From: Salisapilia sapeloensis | Lineage: Eukaryota; Oomycota; Peronosporomycetes; Peronosporales; Salisapiliaceae | Assembly (NCBI GenBank): GCA_023334545.1 | Contig: JAADVB010000081.1 | Location: 1-64,000, forward strand | Direction of reading: 5' to 3' | DNA length: 64,000 nt | Part shown: piece after piece, positions 10,298 to 21,152 of the stretch | Layout of the letters: every line of letters starts with the position of its first letter | Numbering within the stretch: the stretch's first letter is position 1 | Made by a program: the position numbers and the translations under genes | Notes under the pieces: model-generated | The model's database searches: none | Told to the model about the DNA's origin: nothing | Seen by the model: the letters and a program-made list of their open reading frames with translations, nothing else

Positions 10298-11745
10298 ATG
10301 ATGACCGAGTCGGAGGAAACTCCATCACCCACCAGCAATGAACAGGAATCCAGGGACCACCATGAAGCAGTGGATGTAGCGGAAATGGAAGATAAACCAG
10401 AACCGAGTATAAATTCAAAGGAACGTCCTGCTCGACCGCAATTGACACTCGACACGGATCAGATAAGCCCCAGCGTAGGCAAGTCGAGGTTCCTAGAGTC
10501 GATGAATCTAGACTCTCCTACTGAATCCACTGTCATGGACGACGACGATGACGACATGTCCGAGTATGACGCCGAGACACCTCAGACGAAAAAGCTCCAA
10601 GGCCAGCATGATCAGAACTTTCGCGTCAATGGCATCATCGTCGACCATGAGGTCGTCGGAGGTGCTCGACCGAATTGGCAATACATGTACGAAGTCCTGT
10701 TCAAAAGCAGCACTCCATCCGGCCAACGTATCGCCGTCATCCTCCTCGTCTTCGTCTCCATGAGCGTCGTTGTTGGTATCTTTACCTTTTATATCTACGA
10801 GGCAACATATTCTCATCCTATCTCTACCTCATAGCTGTGCTGGATAGTGTCGAGGAAATACGGTATGCAGTCATATACTGGTATCTCTACGATCGCATCT
10901 AACCCCCTGCCTCTAGTTTCTACATTGGCGACATCTTACTCGTACTAGAGATCCTCTTCACGGCTTTCTTCTCCATCGAGTACCTCCTCCGACTCGTATG
11001 TCTCCAACGACCACTTGAATTTATCCTCAGCCTCCTCGGCTTTGTCGATATCTGTGCACTCGTGCCATCCTATCTAGGTCTACTCCTACCGACTGCAAGA
11101 CCTCTTCTCCATCTAGCTGTCTTACGTATCTTTCGCGTCATGCGAGTCTTTCGTGTCTTGCGCATGGCTCGATTCGTCGATGCCGCAGCGGCTTTAAACG
11201 ATAACATTCACGCCAACAAACGGCGTATCGTCGTCTTCCTCGTCGGTATGTTCAGTCTTATCCTCGTCATCGGCTGTGCCATGTACTTGATCGAAGGAGA
11301 CCGATACGAGTTCTCCAACATACCCATCAGTCTCTACTGGACTGTCGTCACCATCACGACCGTCGGGTATGGAGATATCTTTCCTCTTACGGTCATGGGA
11401 CGTATCCTAGCTACCATCGTCATGCTCGCGGGTTACGGCATCATCGCCTGCCCGCTCGTGTTGAACCAGTCGGCTGGTATCGATGCACTCACGGACATCA
11501 ATGAGTGTCCGCGATGCTACCGTCGACAGCATCAAGAAGACGCCAACTTCTGCCGTGTCTGCGGTGCAGCGCTACGACAGCCACAAGCCAAGACGATTCG
11601 TATGCGTCGAGAACGCGTTCGAATGGCCAAGCTGAGGCGAATGGCGCAACGTACACCATCCACCGCGCGATCGACAAGCCATCTCCTTCAAGACGACTTC
11701 AACTCGCCTCGATCCGACGCGCCATGCGATGCAAAGACTGCATGA
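10298..11745 (+). CDS. Kv-type potassium channel with C-terminal zinc ribbon
   Basis: Exons 10298-10775, 10835-10862 (only 28 nt) and 10917-11745; 444 aa. The N-terminal ~140 residues are acidic and disordered. A six-helix channel follows: S1 crosses the micro-exon, S4 reads VLRIFRVMRVFRVLRMARF, and the filter TTVGYGD (about 315) marks potassium selectivity. After S6 comes NECPRC, 11 residues, then CRVCG, a C-x2-C-x11-C-x2-C zinc-ribbon pattern at about 365-390, then a basic tail. There is no T1 or cyclic-nucleotide domain. The short linker between S4 and the pore resembles KvAP-like channels. The gene lies next to the calcium channel. An alternative upstream ATG at 10193 would add 35 residues. 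Confidence 0.88.
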
Positions 11746-12074
11746 CTTGCTTTTTGTATACGACTGCGTCCTCTCCACTTTAGACTACAAGACGACGTTT
11801 TTTCTTTTCTTTCTAGCCTTTTTATCTTTCAACTGTCAATGCATCCTTGTGACGTTTCACTTTGTCGAGCATGGGAAGCTACGGCCATGTCTAAACGTCA
11901 AGACGTTTCCTCTACTTGCCTACTCGACCGTACCTTCGCATTCGGTGCGTCGAGGGCGGTTTCAATCTCCAAGGGCCGTTTTACTTTGAAGTTGATGGCG
12001 GTTGAAGCGACGCAGGAGGGATGACCTGTGGTCATGATGTGGAGGACGCTATATAGTTGTATACTAGAGACAAG
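11746..12074. other. Intergenic, nothing recognised
   Basis: About 330 bp between the K+ channel and the Tousled-like kinase. It holds a T-rich tract near 11797-11831. No supported open frame or RNA gene was seen. Confidence 0.5.
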
Positions 12075-14235
12075 ATGTCGCCCCGCCAAGGCAACATGCT
12101 ACGCGATGGAGAACAAGAACGTGAAAGCGCGGCAAGTACGGAACGGCTGACCATGCTTCGATCACCTAGCGCCAGTCCAGGTGCAGCGCCATTTGATGAG
12201 AACAATCCGTGTCCGTTCGTCACAGGTACCTACAGCGAAGATGAAGACCAGAACATGGAAGTCATGCGGTCGACGCCCGGCGTTGCTTTCTCGCCATCAC
12301 CGGTCGAGCATGAGGACGTCAAGCAGAGCAAAAGCCAAGTGAAATTCGCCTCTCTTGCAGACGACTTCCCCGTTGCCACGACTGGCACAGCTCTCCCCCT
12401 CGCGACACAGTCGTGCGCACAAGAGGCGGGTGGTGTCAACTTCTTTGCTAGTCCGTTCCACGGCCGACAATCACCTGCGCGTGCGGAGACGACTCAGATT
12501 GAAGAGATCGCACAGGCGGAGGAATCACAGGTGCTGTACAAGGAAGGCAACTTGAAAGGCGTGACGTTCGTCGCAGCATCCCATCGGAGTAGCTCTCCGT
12601 TGTGCGAAGAGAAAGTTGCTGCAGACAAAGTCATTCGGCAACAAAGGAGGTCTCCTTTTCAACTCCATGCGTCTAGTCCACTGCCATTGTATAGCTACGA
12701 CGCGAGTAAGGATGATATGGACGAAATGGAGGTAGGTGCTGCTCTAGAGCACTTTGTCCATAGATCCTCACGTTGTACTTGTAGGAAGTGCGATGGAATC
12801 TGCAGGAACAAGTCTTCCAAAGGTACACAGAACTGAGGCAGCAAGAGCCAGAGATGGGGACACTCGAGATTCGAGACAAGTAAGGTTGACAATACGATAG
12901 ACAGGATGGCGCTAATGTTTGCTACGACTGTAGTCGGACGTTCTTCCGCTCAGGCAAACGGAGGGAAGCAGTGATGATGGAGAAGCGATTCTACGAAGCT
13001 CGTTACAGAGAAGTAAGTTGTATATATTAAGACAGACAGTAGTAGCACTGACATGTTGGACGACAGACGCAGGACACGCAGTGGTTTGAGAAACGTCTCA
13101 AGGAGTTTGAAGAGCCCTACAAGAATTTCTGTGTAAGGTTCTATACATGCTTTTGGTCGTAGATGGTAGCTTAGATGGATATGATAGATGGAAGAGAAGA
13201 AACACAAGCTGGCTATGGTCCAAGCGCATCTTCAAAAGAGTACGTCCATCGTCCATACTGTTTCCTGTGACGGCATTGTAATAACCTTGGATGTATCGCA
13301 GCGTCACCTTTTAAGAAACTCCCGATCCTATGCAACCGGTTCCTGCTCGTGTGTCTTCGAGGACGAGGAGGCAACGGAGAAGTATGGGAAGTGCTCGACT
13401 ATCAACAGGGTCAACGCCGCGTCGCGATCAAACTCTCGACGGCGCAACGATATCTTCGAGAAGAACACTGTACGCACGTGGTAAGTCGTTAAAGTTGCTT
13501 ATTTTTCCCCGCACAATGCTCATTTCATGTACCAAAAGCGACTGCAACACCCGCACATTGTACTCGTTGGTGGCAATGCATTCGCGTTCGAGTATCGGCA
13601 GCAGATCTATTCTGCGTTCATGCAAGAGTGCATCAAGTCAGACTTGCAGCAAGAGCTCGACCTGTGCGACTGTCTGCCAGAGCCGACGTCCCTCAAGATG
13701 CTTTATCAACTCTTGACAGCCTTACTCTATCTACATGAAGAGGTAGTGTCTGCTAGTACAAGGTGGCCAAAACATTCTCATATATGTTTCCTCTTAGCAA
13801 AAGATCGCGCACTACGACTTAAAGCCGTCCAACATTCTCGTGTGCGAAGATATGACGATAAAGCTAACTGACTTTGGTCTCGCGCGCCATGTTGATGCGC
13901 AAACGGCAACTTCGACCATTGGTACCCTTCGGTATCTCCCACCCGAGTGTTTCCGAGACCGAGGAGATGCGACCGTTGGAACAGCCGAAAAGGCTGACGT
14001 GTGGATGGTCGGCGTCGTCTACGCACTGATGATCTGGGGCAAGCACCCGATCTTGGGTGACCGGTCGGCGCGAGAAGACGCGAAAAATCTCATCGGCAAC
14101 TTCAACGGCAACGTTCGGATCCCGAAACCCACGTCGGAAGTGTCACGGAAGATCATCCAGAGTTGCCTCCAGTTGGACCCGCGACAGCGACCGACGACGA
14201 GGGAGCTGCTGCAGGCAATGACGCAAGGCGTATAG
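12075..14235 (+). CDS. Tousled-like serine/threonine kinase
   Basis: Eight exons: 12075-12731, 12785-12879, 12934-13012, 13067-13132, 13188-13239, 13302-13480, 13539-13742, 13798-14235; 589 aa. Residues 1-220 are disordered and Ser/Pro-rich. A charged, coiled-coil-like part follows, ending in the TLK-style lead-in MEKRFYEARYR and then CNRFLLVCLRGRGGNGEVW. The kinase domain has a Gly-loop (GRGGNGEVW), VAIK with the ATP-binding lysine near 359, a catalytic loop HYDLKPSN (about 449-456) whose HYD in place of HRD is typical of the Tousled family, DFG (about 468), and YLPPECF. TLKs phosphorylate the histone chaperone Asf1 during S phase. Introns of 53-62 nt interrupt the kinase domain. The upstream in-frame ATG at 12057 is an alternative start. 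Confidence 0.88.
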
Positions 14236-16016
14236 GTCAACTACATCAAAGTACTATTAAAGAAAAAAGAAAAGAGTGTAGTTGTAGCGAAGACGATAAA
14301 AACAATTAGACTTGCATCCATCCCTAGTGCTTCTTGGTGAGTTGCCGTAAAAATTTGGAGGTGCAGGAGATAGGAAGCGATTCTCGGCAAGTAGAGAGAC
14401 AAGGGATACAGACAGCTCCCTGGATGTGAAGATACATGGACCAAACCACGGATGCAAGACGCAGCGCTGCTGAAAATTTCCAAGAGATGCTTGTGCACTG
14501 GATAGGAAGCACGTTCAAGTTACTGTCTAGGAAGGCATGATAATTTCCATGGGTATTGCTCGGTTACTGAAAGGCCGAGTTAGATACGATACGAACATGT
14601 GCAGCGTAAGCGTCCAGAGGGTATGGAGGACATGTCAATACTTCAGAATGCGTGCGCTACACTCCGAGTTACCCGGCCGATTTTTGGATACGGAAGTTTG
14701 CAATGAATCAAGTTGAACTTGGAGGTTGCATACGCTACGTGCATCTGAGTGTATGTCGACAATGCAAGCGATATTTTCATGATGAACACGGTGAATTCGA
14801 ATCGAGTATGGAAGCTGCTTGCTTTTCTCTGTGCTGTATACTGTCTGCCGGAAGCATCTCATATCGGTATTTACAATTCCTTATCGATGACGACAATTTT
14901 CGCACGTAAATTTTTGAAGGCAGTCTACCACAACAGTGCACTGCCGTGCGCACATATCATGCCAAGGTTGTGAAGAACATACAATCGTCAGCTGGCATGG
15001 TCGAGGAGGACGCAAGGTTTAGATCTTGAGACTGACCGGCCAGCCTCCGAAACGACGCTCGGCTTGTCACATGGCGTCCATATATGCGCCGCATCATCTT
15101 TATCTTTTAGGCAGAATCGTACGAGATGCAATGTGTTTCACAGGAAGGCTATTTCATGTGGTATAACGTGTTGTACTACCTTGATCGTGCGAGTTCGCTA
15201 GAACCTTGTGCAAGTACCATCTTCTATCTCCACTTCGAAATGATCGCTCCATTTTCTACCTCGCGACGTTGTACCTGTATAAGATCGATTGGTAGCCATA
15301 ACGATTTGGACCTTGCGTGCACTTGATGTTGCCGCATAAAGATAGGTGGTGGTGTTGACGAAAACAACGCGCATCGTCGGCAATGCAGTTGAAGCTTGAA
15401 GCAAGCTTTTTTGAACGCATGTTTCTGCCCGGCTTCGAGTGTCGTCGGGAGGTGATGAAGCTCGTACAGCCAACGATAGTCGTGTCAGCACTTCGGCTTC
15501 CACCGTCGTTGCATCCTGCACGATACTTGTAAATTTTTTAATTGACGTGACCGTGGTGGTATCCAGCTGGAAGTAAATAGCGAATCTTGAATGGCCATGC
15601 GCTGGTTGCCACAAAGTGGGTTCATGGCCAGTCAGTGGTTGCAACAGGGTTTTGGTTTCGAACAGCGCGATGTAAGGTACGACCACGAGGCAATGATTGC
15701 CATTGGTTCGACGAAACTACACGTACGCCCGTTCCGAAGATACAGCACGTGCTCATCAATGAGTGAAGACGTGAAGAAAGAGCTTACGTGGTAGAAAGAA
15801 TAAGAGTGGAAGGACGTCTCAGCTGGCGCGAGGCACTGGCTGTGCGAAATGTTGAATTTCAAACTGTTGAATTTCAAGTGATTTTTTGCAAAAGCCAGCA
15901 ACACATCTCTATTCCAACATCTGCAGACTGTCCATGCCGTTTGACACGGTGCAATCGCAGGTTTGAAAAGCGGCCAGAACCGAATTAGCACGCCAAGACG
16001 TAAATGCCCAAATTGG
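14236..16016. other. Long non-coding stretch (1.8 kb)
   Basis: No supported gene. Open frames in all six frames are short and without family resemblance, including a 162-codon minus-strand frame (15198-15686) that lacks an ATG at its start. A 13-base direct repeat, TGTTGAATTTCAA, occurs twice 15 bp apart at 15850-15877. The region may hold UTRs or an unrecognised non-coding RNA. Confidence 0.5.
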
Positions 16017-16415
16017 ATGAAGCGGTCCAGAGCCTACGAAGACCTCGTCGCACTCGAATCGACGCATACCAAGCCTCGATGCAGACACTTTGGCAGTAAA
16101 CGACAAAAGACCGACAAGATTGCCAAAGAGCTGTCACTTGACCATCTCGTCCTAGACGACGAGCGAGATGACCTCGACCATCCCGAAGAGGCGCATTGCG
16201 ACTTCACCATATCACCTACGGAAATCTCCTTTCTACAGAACGACGATAAGACCGACAAACTATTCGCACTACCGGACTCGACGACCCACTCGCGACTGCG
16301 ACGAAATCGCGTCCGACTAGAAGCACTTCATCTGAGTTCGTTCGAAAAGCGCTTGGCGCCATACATCGAATGCCGGACCATGGCACTTCAGCCGCTGCAC
16401 CAGCACAACGCGTAA
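16017..16415 (+). CDS. Unrecognised small protein, 132 aa
   Basis: Uninterrupted ATG-started frame, very hydrophilic. It begins with a basic patch (MKRSRAYED) and has a basic, KR-rich stretch (GSKRQKTDK), then an acidic segment (LDDERDDLDHPEEAH), then an Arg-rich region. Composition suggests a small nuclear protein. I recognise no domain. The frame stays open 5' of the ATG to 15963, so a spliced 5' exon is possible. It could also be chance, because the flanks are non-coding. Confidence 0.4.
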   Translation: MKRSRAYEDLVALESTHTKPRCRHFGSKRQKTDKIAKELSLDHLVLDDERDDLDHPEEAHCDFTISPTEISFLQNDDKTDKLFALPDSTTHSRLRRNRVRLEALHLSSFEKRLAPYIECRTMALQPLHQHNA

Positions 16416-16572
16416 AGCTGCTTCTCCGCCCTTCATCTCGTCGAAGATGGCGTACCGCTCGTGTACCGGTCTTCTTCAAGTCGTTGAAGAAACGGAAGAC
16501 TTGGCTGCTTCTTGCTATTTAAATAGAAAGTTATACAATTCTTGCAATCTACTTATGGTTTTATTTCTCTAT

Positions 16573-17709
16573 TTATGCATATGGGTTCCATTGACTATGT
16601 CCGCCAGGAGGTGGACGTCTCGAGCTACTCGACATGGTACTACGTCCAGAGTCCGATGGCGTCGCAATGCGTCGACCGTGGTCCACCCACGGACTACGAT
16701 TTCCATACTGATGACTGATCTGGTTGCCTGATCCGAAGGTCGCAGGTTCGTGGCTCGACACGCGCTGCTTGAATTGCTGTTGCTGAACCAACTTGGACAA
16801 GGGCGAAGTAGCTCCGTGACGAGCCGACGAAAGGCTTTGGTAACTTGAAGTTGGCGGCGGGCCATAGCTCTGGCAGCTGGAAGTGGATCGAGATCCAACG
16901 GAGCTGCCACGACGCGCAAGCCACAGCCGGCGCTTCTTCTCCCAATTCTGATCGCGCTTGGAGCTTGTTAATGGTGGCTGCTGCGTCCAAGTAGAAGAAA
17001 CGGTGCTGTTCCCACGAGATAACGAAGCTTCTCTACCAAAGGAAGAGTACGATGGCTGATGGTTCATATCTGCGCCTCCGGTTGGATAGTAGCTATCTCC
17101 TTCCACCCGATGAGCGTCAAGTCGATTGTTAGCTGATGCCGTCGATGGGTGGAGATCGCTGCGATAGCTACCAGCAGTTGGCGGTATCAAAGGATCTTGG
17201 TAACCTCGCATGCCAGATGCAGCTGAGATACTTTCCTCATACGCACCCGAGCTTGGTGGGCTCCGGATCATATGCTCTCCACTTCCATACGCATTCGTGG
17301 TAGGCATAGCCTGATCTCGGTAATAACTTGAAGTCGGTGGCGGTCTGGCCAGCCCAGCTTCGCCACGATAGCTGCCAGAAGTAGGTGGAGCCTGATCTGC
17401 GTAATAGTTTGAAGTAGGAGGCGGTCGGGACATTGCAGTGTCTACACGATAGCTGCCAGAAGTAGGTGGAGCCTGGTCTCCATAGTAGCTAGTAGGTGGA
17501 GGTCTGGACACTGCAGTTTCGCCACGATAGCTGCCTGACGTTTGTGGAGGTTGTACAGCCGATTGCAATCGACTATTCTCGGTCGTACTCGGACAGTCGT
17601 ACATTTTAAAGTGTTGCTCGGAGACGGGCGAGTCGTGGACTTCGCTTCGTGGTGGATCCATCGACCCAAAGCCACCAGCACCTACATACTCATCCTGTTC
17701 AGCGTACAT
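16573..17709 (-). CDS. Low-complexity repeat protein, unknown function
   Basis: Single-exon frame of 378 aa, rich in Ser, Pro, Tyr, Gly and Gln. Imperfect repeats of about 27 residues, each containing a PPPTSxYYxDQ segment and an APPTSGSYRG-like segment, occur three times at about residues 57-140. Degenerate copies continue (PPSSGAYEES, IPPTAGSYRSD). A basic patch (RDQNWEKKRRLWLARRGS) lies near 245. No signal peptide, membrane helix or known domain is seen. The composition resembles disordered scaffold or condensate-forming proteins, but no function can be claimed. The ATG at 17709 starts MYAEQDEYVG. Conserved reading frame across diverged repeats supports a real protein. Confidence 0.7.
   Translation of the reverse strand: MYAEQDEYVGAGGFGSMDPPRSEVHDSPVSEQHFKMYDCPSTTENSRLQSAVQPPQTSGSYRGETAVSRPPPTSYYGDQAPPTSGSYRVDTAMSRPPPTSNYYADQAPPTSGSYRGEAGLARPPPTSSYYRDQAMPTTNAYGSGEHMIRSPPSSGAYEESISAASGMRGYQDPLIPPTAGSYRSDLHPSTASANNRLDAHRVEGDSYYPTGGADMNHQPSYSSFGREASLSRGNSTVSSTWTQQPPLTSSKRDQNWEKKRRLWLARRGSSVGSRSTSSCQSYGPPPTSSYQSLSSARHGATSPLSKLVQQQQFKQRVSSHEPATFGSGNQISHQYGNRSPWVDHGRRIATPSDSGRSTMSSSSRRPPPGGHSQWNPYA
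17364..17530 (-). repeat. Coding tandem repeat, 81/78-bp period
   Basis: The motif CACGATAGCTGCC recurs (plus-strand view) at 17364, 17445 and, as CACGATAGCTGCC again, at 17523. The spacings are 81 and 78 bp, both multiples of three, so copy number can change without breaking the frame of the repeat protein. Confidence 0.85.
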
Positions 17710-18520
17710 GCTCCTTTTAACGCAAATATATCGATGATACCAAATCCGAGAGAGGAGCGACCACCAGGAGGAGCGTGTAGCCTAGTCGAGCTTCGCTTTA
17801 CATGCATGTCCGCAGACGTTAGTGTCGACATGTTTTCACGTCTAGGAAATGAGAAATGGCTATATTTGGAACGCTCGACGTCGTCTGTAGGATCCCACTT
17901 TCCTAGTAGACATGAGCTTATTTGATGCTGCTAAAGACCTCGTCTGGTTCGCTCTGAGGGATAATAGAAATAAGACAGTAGACCTGACGAGTGTTAGTTT
18001 CCACATCAATTCTTTCTACGATCATTTGCTCTCCGAAAGGCATGCTCAACCTCAGAAATCCATCAAAGTTTCCAAACTTCCAAATACATTTCCATTCCAA
18101 TTCCATATCCACAAACCTTAGTAAAAACATCAAATAGCGCGTCAGATGTCAATGTCTAAGCTAGACATCTTCTTGGCGACTTGATGGACGAAATGGATTC
18201 GAAGCACTTGGTAACTTGGACGACGGTCACCTCTCGTCAAAAGTATCGCGATACCTCCCACAAATCATTATCACGATGTACACCTTGACTAAGTCTTTTT
18301 AATTATTTATAACAATATATCATATATGAAATCTACTATTGAAGCAAATGCTAATCAAAACATTGTACCTTTTTATCGATTACTGCGTAAAATCAATTTG
18401 TAAAGGATCAGTTCTAGGAGGTATGACGGTATCTCGACACCCAACTAAACCACATTACGCCTATCGTACTTGTCATTCATATCCTCCGTCACCTCCAATA
18501 GCTCAGATTGCTACATTACG
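17710..18520. other. Intergenic, nothing recognised
   Basis: About 810 bp between the divergently transcribed repeat protein and SEC63. An Inr-like TCATTCAT (18474-18481) lies about 45 bp before the SEC63 ATG. A 69-codon ATG frame at 17912 has no resemblance to any family and is left out. Confidence 0.5.
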
Positions 18521-20244
18521 ATGCTATCCGAGTCGGAAGCTGCGTTCTACTCCTTCGGAGCTGTCATGCTCCTGCTCTATCTAGTCCCTGCAGGCATCTA
18601 CACTAGCTACAGGCTATACAGACAGCCCAAAGCAGCTCTTCGATCCAATGCTTTTCAATTCCACCTCGCGATCGTAGTCATCCTCATCGCACTCCTGTGG
18701 CAATGTTTACGTACACTTGAGGACGTCGATATCTCTGGCGTCTTCGACCCCTATGATATCCTCGGTGTGACCATGTCAACCTCCATTAAGGACATTAAGC
18801 GCAAATACAGACGCATGGGAAGAGAACTTCATCCTGACAAGAACCCTAGTGCCCAGGCAGCAGCACAATTCCAGCGCCTGACGAAAGCCTATGAAGCACT
18901 GACAGATGCACGAGGGATGGAAAACTATAAAAAGTATGGTCATCCAGACGGCAAGCAGTCGATCCTGATGAACTTTGCCGGTCTATCCGACTTTGGCGAT
19001 AGCAACGGGTCGATCTTTGTCCTCCTCTACTTTATCGGTATCTTTGTCGGTCTCCTCTTCCTCGTCTACTACGTCCGAGGAGGTGGTAGTAGTCGAGATA
19101 GAACCCACGTATCGAAAGACACTAGACAGAAGCTCGTGGAGGCTGTAAAGAATGACATGAGCGTCCAGGACATTGCAGAGCTCTTGCTCTCCACCCCTGA
19201 GATGGCAGGAACAAGTAGTGAGAAGGAGACAATGGAGCTACAGCAACGCAGCAAAGCGCATGAAAAAGTTTTGAAGAAGATAGACGCAGCCAAAGCTCTA
19301 CCAGCACCTGCCATTGCTCGTATCAAGAAATGCACTGATCTAGCGACTCGGTATCATTTCCGTACAAGGCTCTATCATGTAGTATCTAACTGAGTCATGT
19401 AGAGAGAACCTCATCGCCTTGTACTGCTTCCTCCGTCGCCACAAGCTGCCAAACCTCATGAAACCTGATTGGCGTACTCTTTCCTACTTCTATAACAGCT
19501 ACAACAGTTCTCATACCTCGAAATAGTCGAAATGCGTACGCGTCGTGTCGTCCTCGAACTCCCCTTCCTCCTAGACGTACTCCTTAGTATCCTCTACCTC
19601 CATTCTACCTCTAACTCACGATAATCGTAGCTCTTTGCCGACATCGCGACGGCCGTGAGCGTTAAACGCGGAGATAAGAGTACAACGGTGGAGCGTTGTG
19701 TGGGTCTGCTAGCAGGTATGATGCAAGGCAGCCTCGTCGCAGATGACCAGGCACTACAGGAGCAACGCCAGCGCCTCTCGACCGCTCCTCCGTCCTATCA
19801 GCTCGTCAATCCGTCCTTGTGCGTAGTCGACGAAGACCACGTGCGGCCTGGCGACTACCTGACACTATCGCTACAACTCGTTCGAGAGCATCTAGATGAA
19901 GGAGACAGCGCCCCATTAGCAGCAAGTGTCTACGATCAAGTGGATCCGTCCATCTTGTATCGAAAGGAACATGTCTACTTTATCGTGACGGAGAAAAAGA
20001 GTCGACAGCTCTTGTCTGCTTGGAAGTGCAACGACTTGAACAAGACAGTGGACGTCCAGAAAGTGTTCCAAGGACCGTTCAAACCAGGTACGATGCATAT
20101 ATTGATCCGTCTGCTCTAGTTATATTCATGCTGTGTCTAGCCAAGTACCAGGTCGAGATCCAAGCCATGTCAATGTGCTACTTGGATGTCTCGAGTACCA
20201 CTTCCGTACCTCTCGAGGTCGAAATGGAGATGGATCGGAAGTAG
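18521..20244 (+). CDS. SEC63: SEC63, ER translocon J-protein
   Basis: Exons 18521-19350, 19403-19473, 19527-19576, 19631-20087, 20141-20244; 503 aa. Two N-terminal membrane helices (about 9-30 and 46-63) precede a lumenal-type J domain (about 75-145) with the HPD motif at 104-106 that stimulates BiP. A third helix (about 163-186) leads to the cytosolic Brl/Sec63 domain, including ENLIALYCFLRRHKLPNLM and, after the last intron, KYQVEIQAMSMCYLDVSS. SEC63 works with SEC61/SEC62 in post-translational import into the ER. The C-terminal acidic tail is short. The 50-nt third exon is easily missed. Its stop lies 10 bp from the stop of the opposing J-domain gene. Confidence 0.9.
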
Positions 20245-20254
20245 AAAATCTGAA

Positions 20255-20943
20255 TTACTGAATGACACACTCATCATCGTCCTTGTGTTTTCCCTCTCGT
20301 CGTCGCTCCATCTCACGTTCCTTGGCCTCTCGTCTCATCCGTTCCTCTCGACGGACAAAGTAGCCTGCTTTTTCATCCAATTTATAATGCTGCATGTGCC
20401 TAGAGGTCGATTAGTACGAGAAGAGGATGGCGGAGAGGATGGCGTACGCTGTGACGCGAGCACTGCCTGGACTGCGTGCCGTAGGGGTATTGTCCCGAGA
20501 GGAAGACGAGTGCATTTGCGCCCTCTTCTTCGGCTCGACGCCATAGTGATGATAGAGCCATTCTTCCTCATTAATGCCATAAGCTGGTCCGGTATACATG
20601 GTAAAGTTGGAGCTGCCTCGTCTGGACCTCGGTCCGTACGTTTGTTTCCCGAACCGGTCATCTCCGGCGGTTGGATTGTAGGAAGTCCGGAACGTAGCGT
20701 CATACTGTCGTCGTTCTTGCGGATCCGTGAGAATATGATACGCCTCGTTCACGCGTTTAAAAGCTTCGGCTTTCGACTGATCATTCCCTGTTACATCCGG
20801 GTGCAGCTTTCGTGCTAATTTCCGATAAGCTTCTTTAATTTCTTTGGTCGATGCATTCCTACGCTCCAATAAGTCCTTGTATAATCACTAGTATCCATCA
20901 ATGGAACCTACCGAGAGACGCTGAGGACGGCGTAGTAATTCAT
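20255..20943 (-). CDS. Small DnaJ (HSP40) family protein
   Basis: Exons 20912-20943 (32 nt), 20448-20858 and 20255-20399; 195 aa. The first two exons join to give MNYYAVLSVSRNASTKEIKE, a textbook J-domain start, with HPD at 30-32 and QERRQYD at the end of the domain. Gly/Phe-rich and zinc-finger regions of type I/II DnaJ proteins are absent, so this is a type III J-protein. The last exon adds a highly charged helix (RREERMRREAKEREMERRRE). Reading through the second intron would instead end in a short hydrophobic tail, AYAILSAILFSY. That intron contains a perfect TACTAAT branch-like site, so I prefer the spliced form. The client is unknown. Confidence 0.82.
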
Positions 20944-21152
20944 TCTGAATTCTTTTCTTTTTCCAAGAACCACTTGTCGCAGGTACCGCACCCACCCAAC
21001 AAAGTACGCTCCCTTTTATACCGCAGTTTCGACCGTCGAGTATTCTCTCTGACTCTTTGTATACCGCCAAAGAGACAGATTCTCGCTCTCGACCACACTT
21101 GCTCTTCGCACCCGTTGGCTTCTGCCCGATAGCTACTTCCTCGATACACGTC

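Noticed and set aside
11839-12089. Short open frames between K+ channel and TLK
   Set aside because: Below 70 codons, overlapping each other on both strands, no domain; treated as intergenic.
15198-15686. 162-codon minus-strand frame in the gene-poor stretch
   Set aside because: It starts without ATG, has no recognisable domain, and the first internal Met is far in. Likely chance.
19351-19393. SEC63 reading on from exon 1 to a stop at 19393
   Set aside because: The added residues are unlike SEC63, whereas splicing to 19403 gives the conserved ENLIALYCFLRR sequence.
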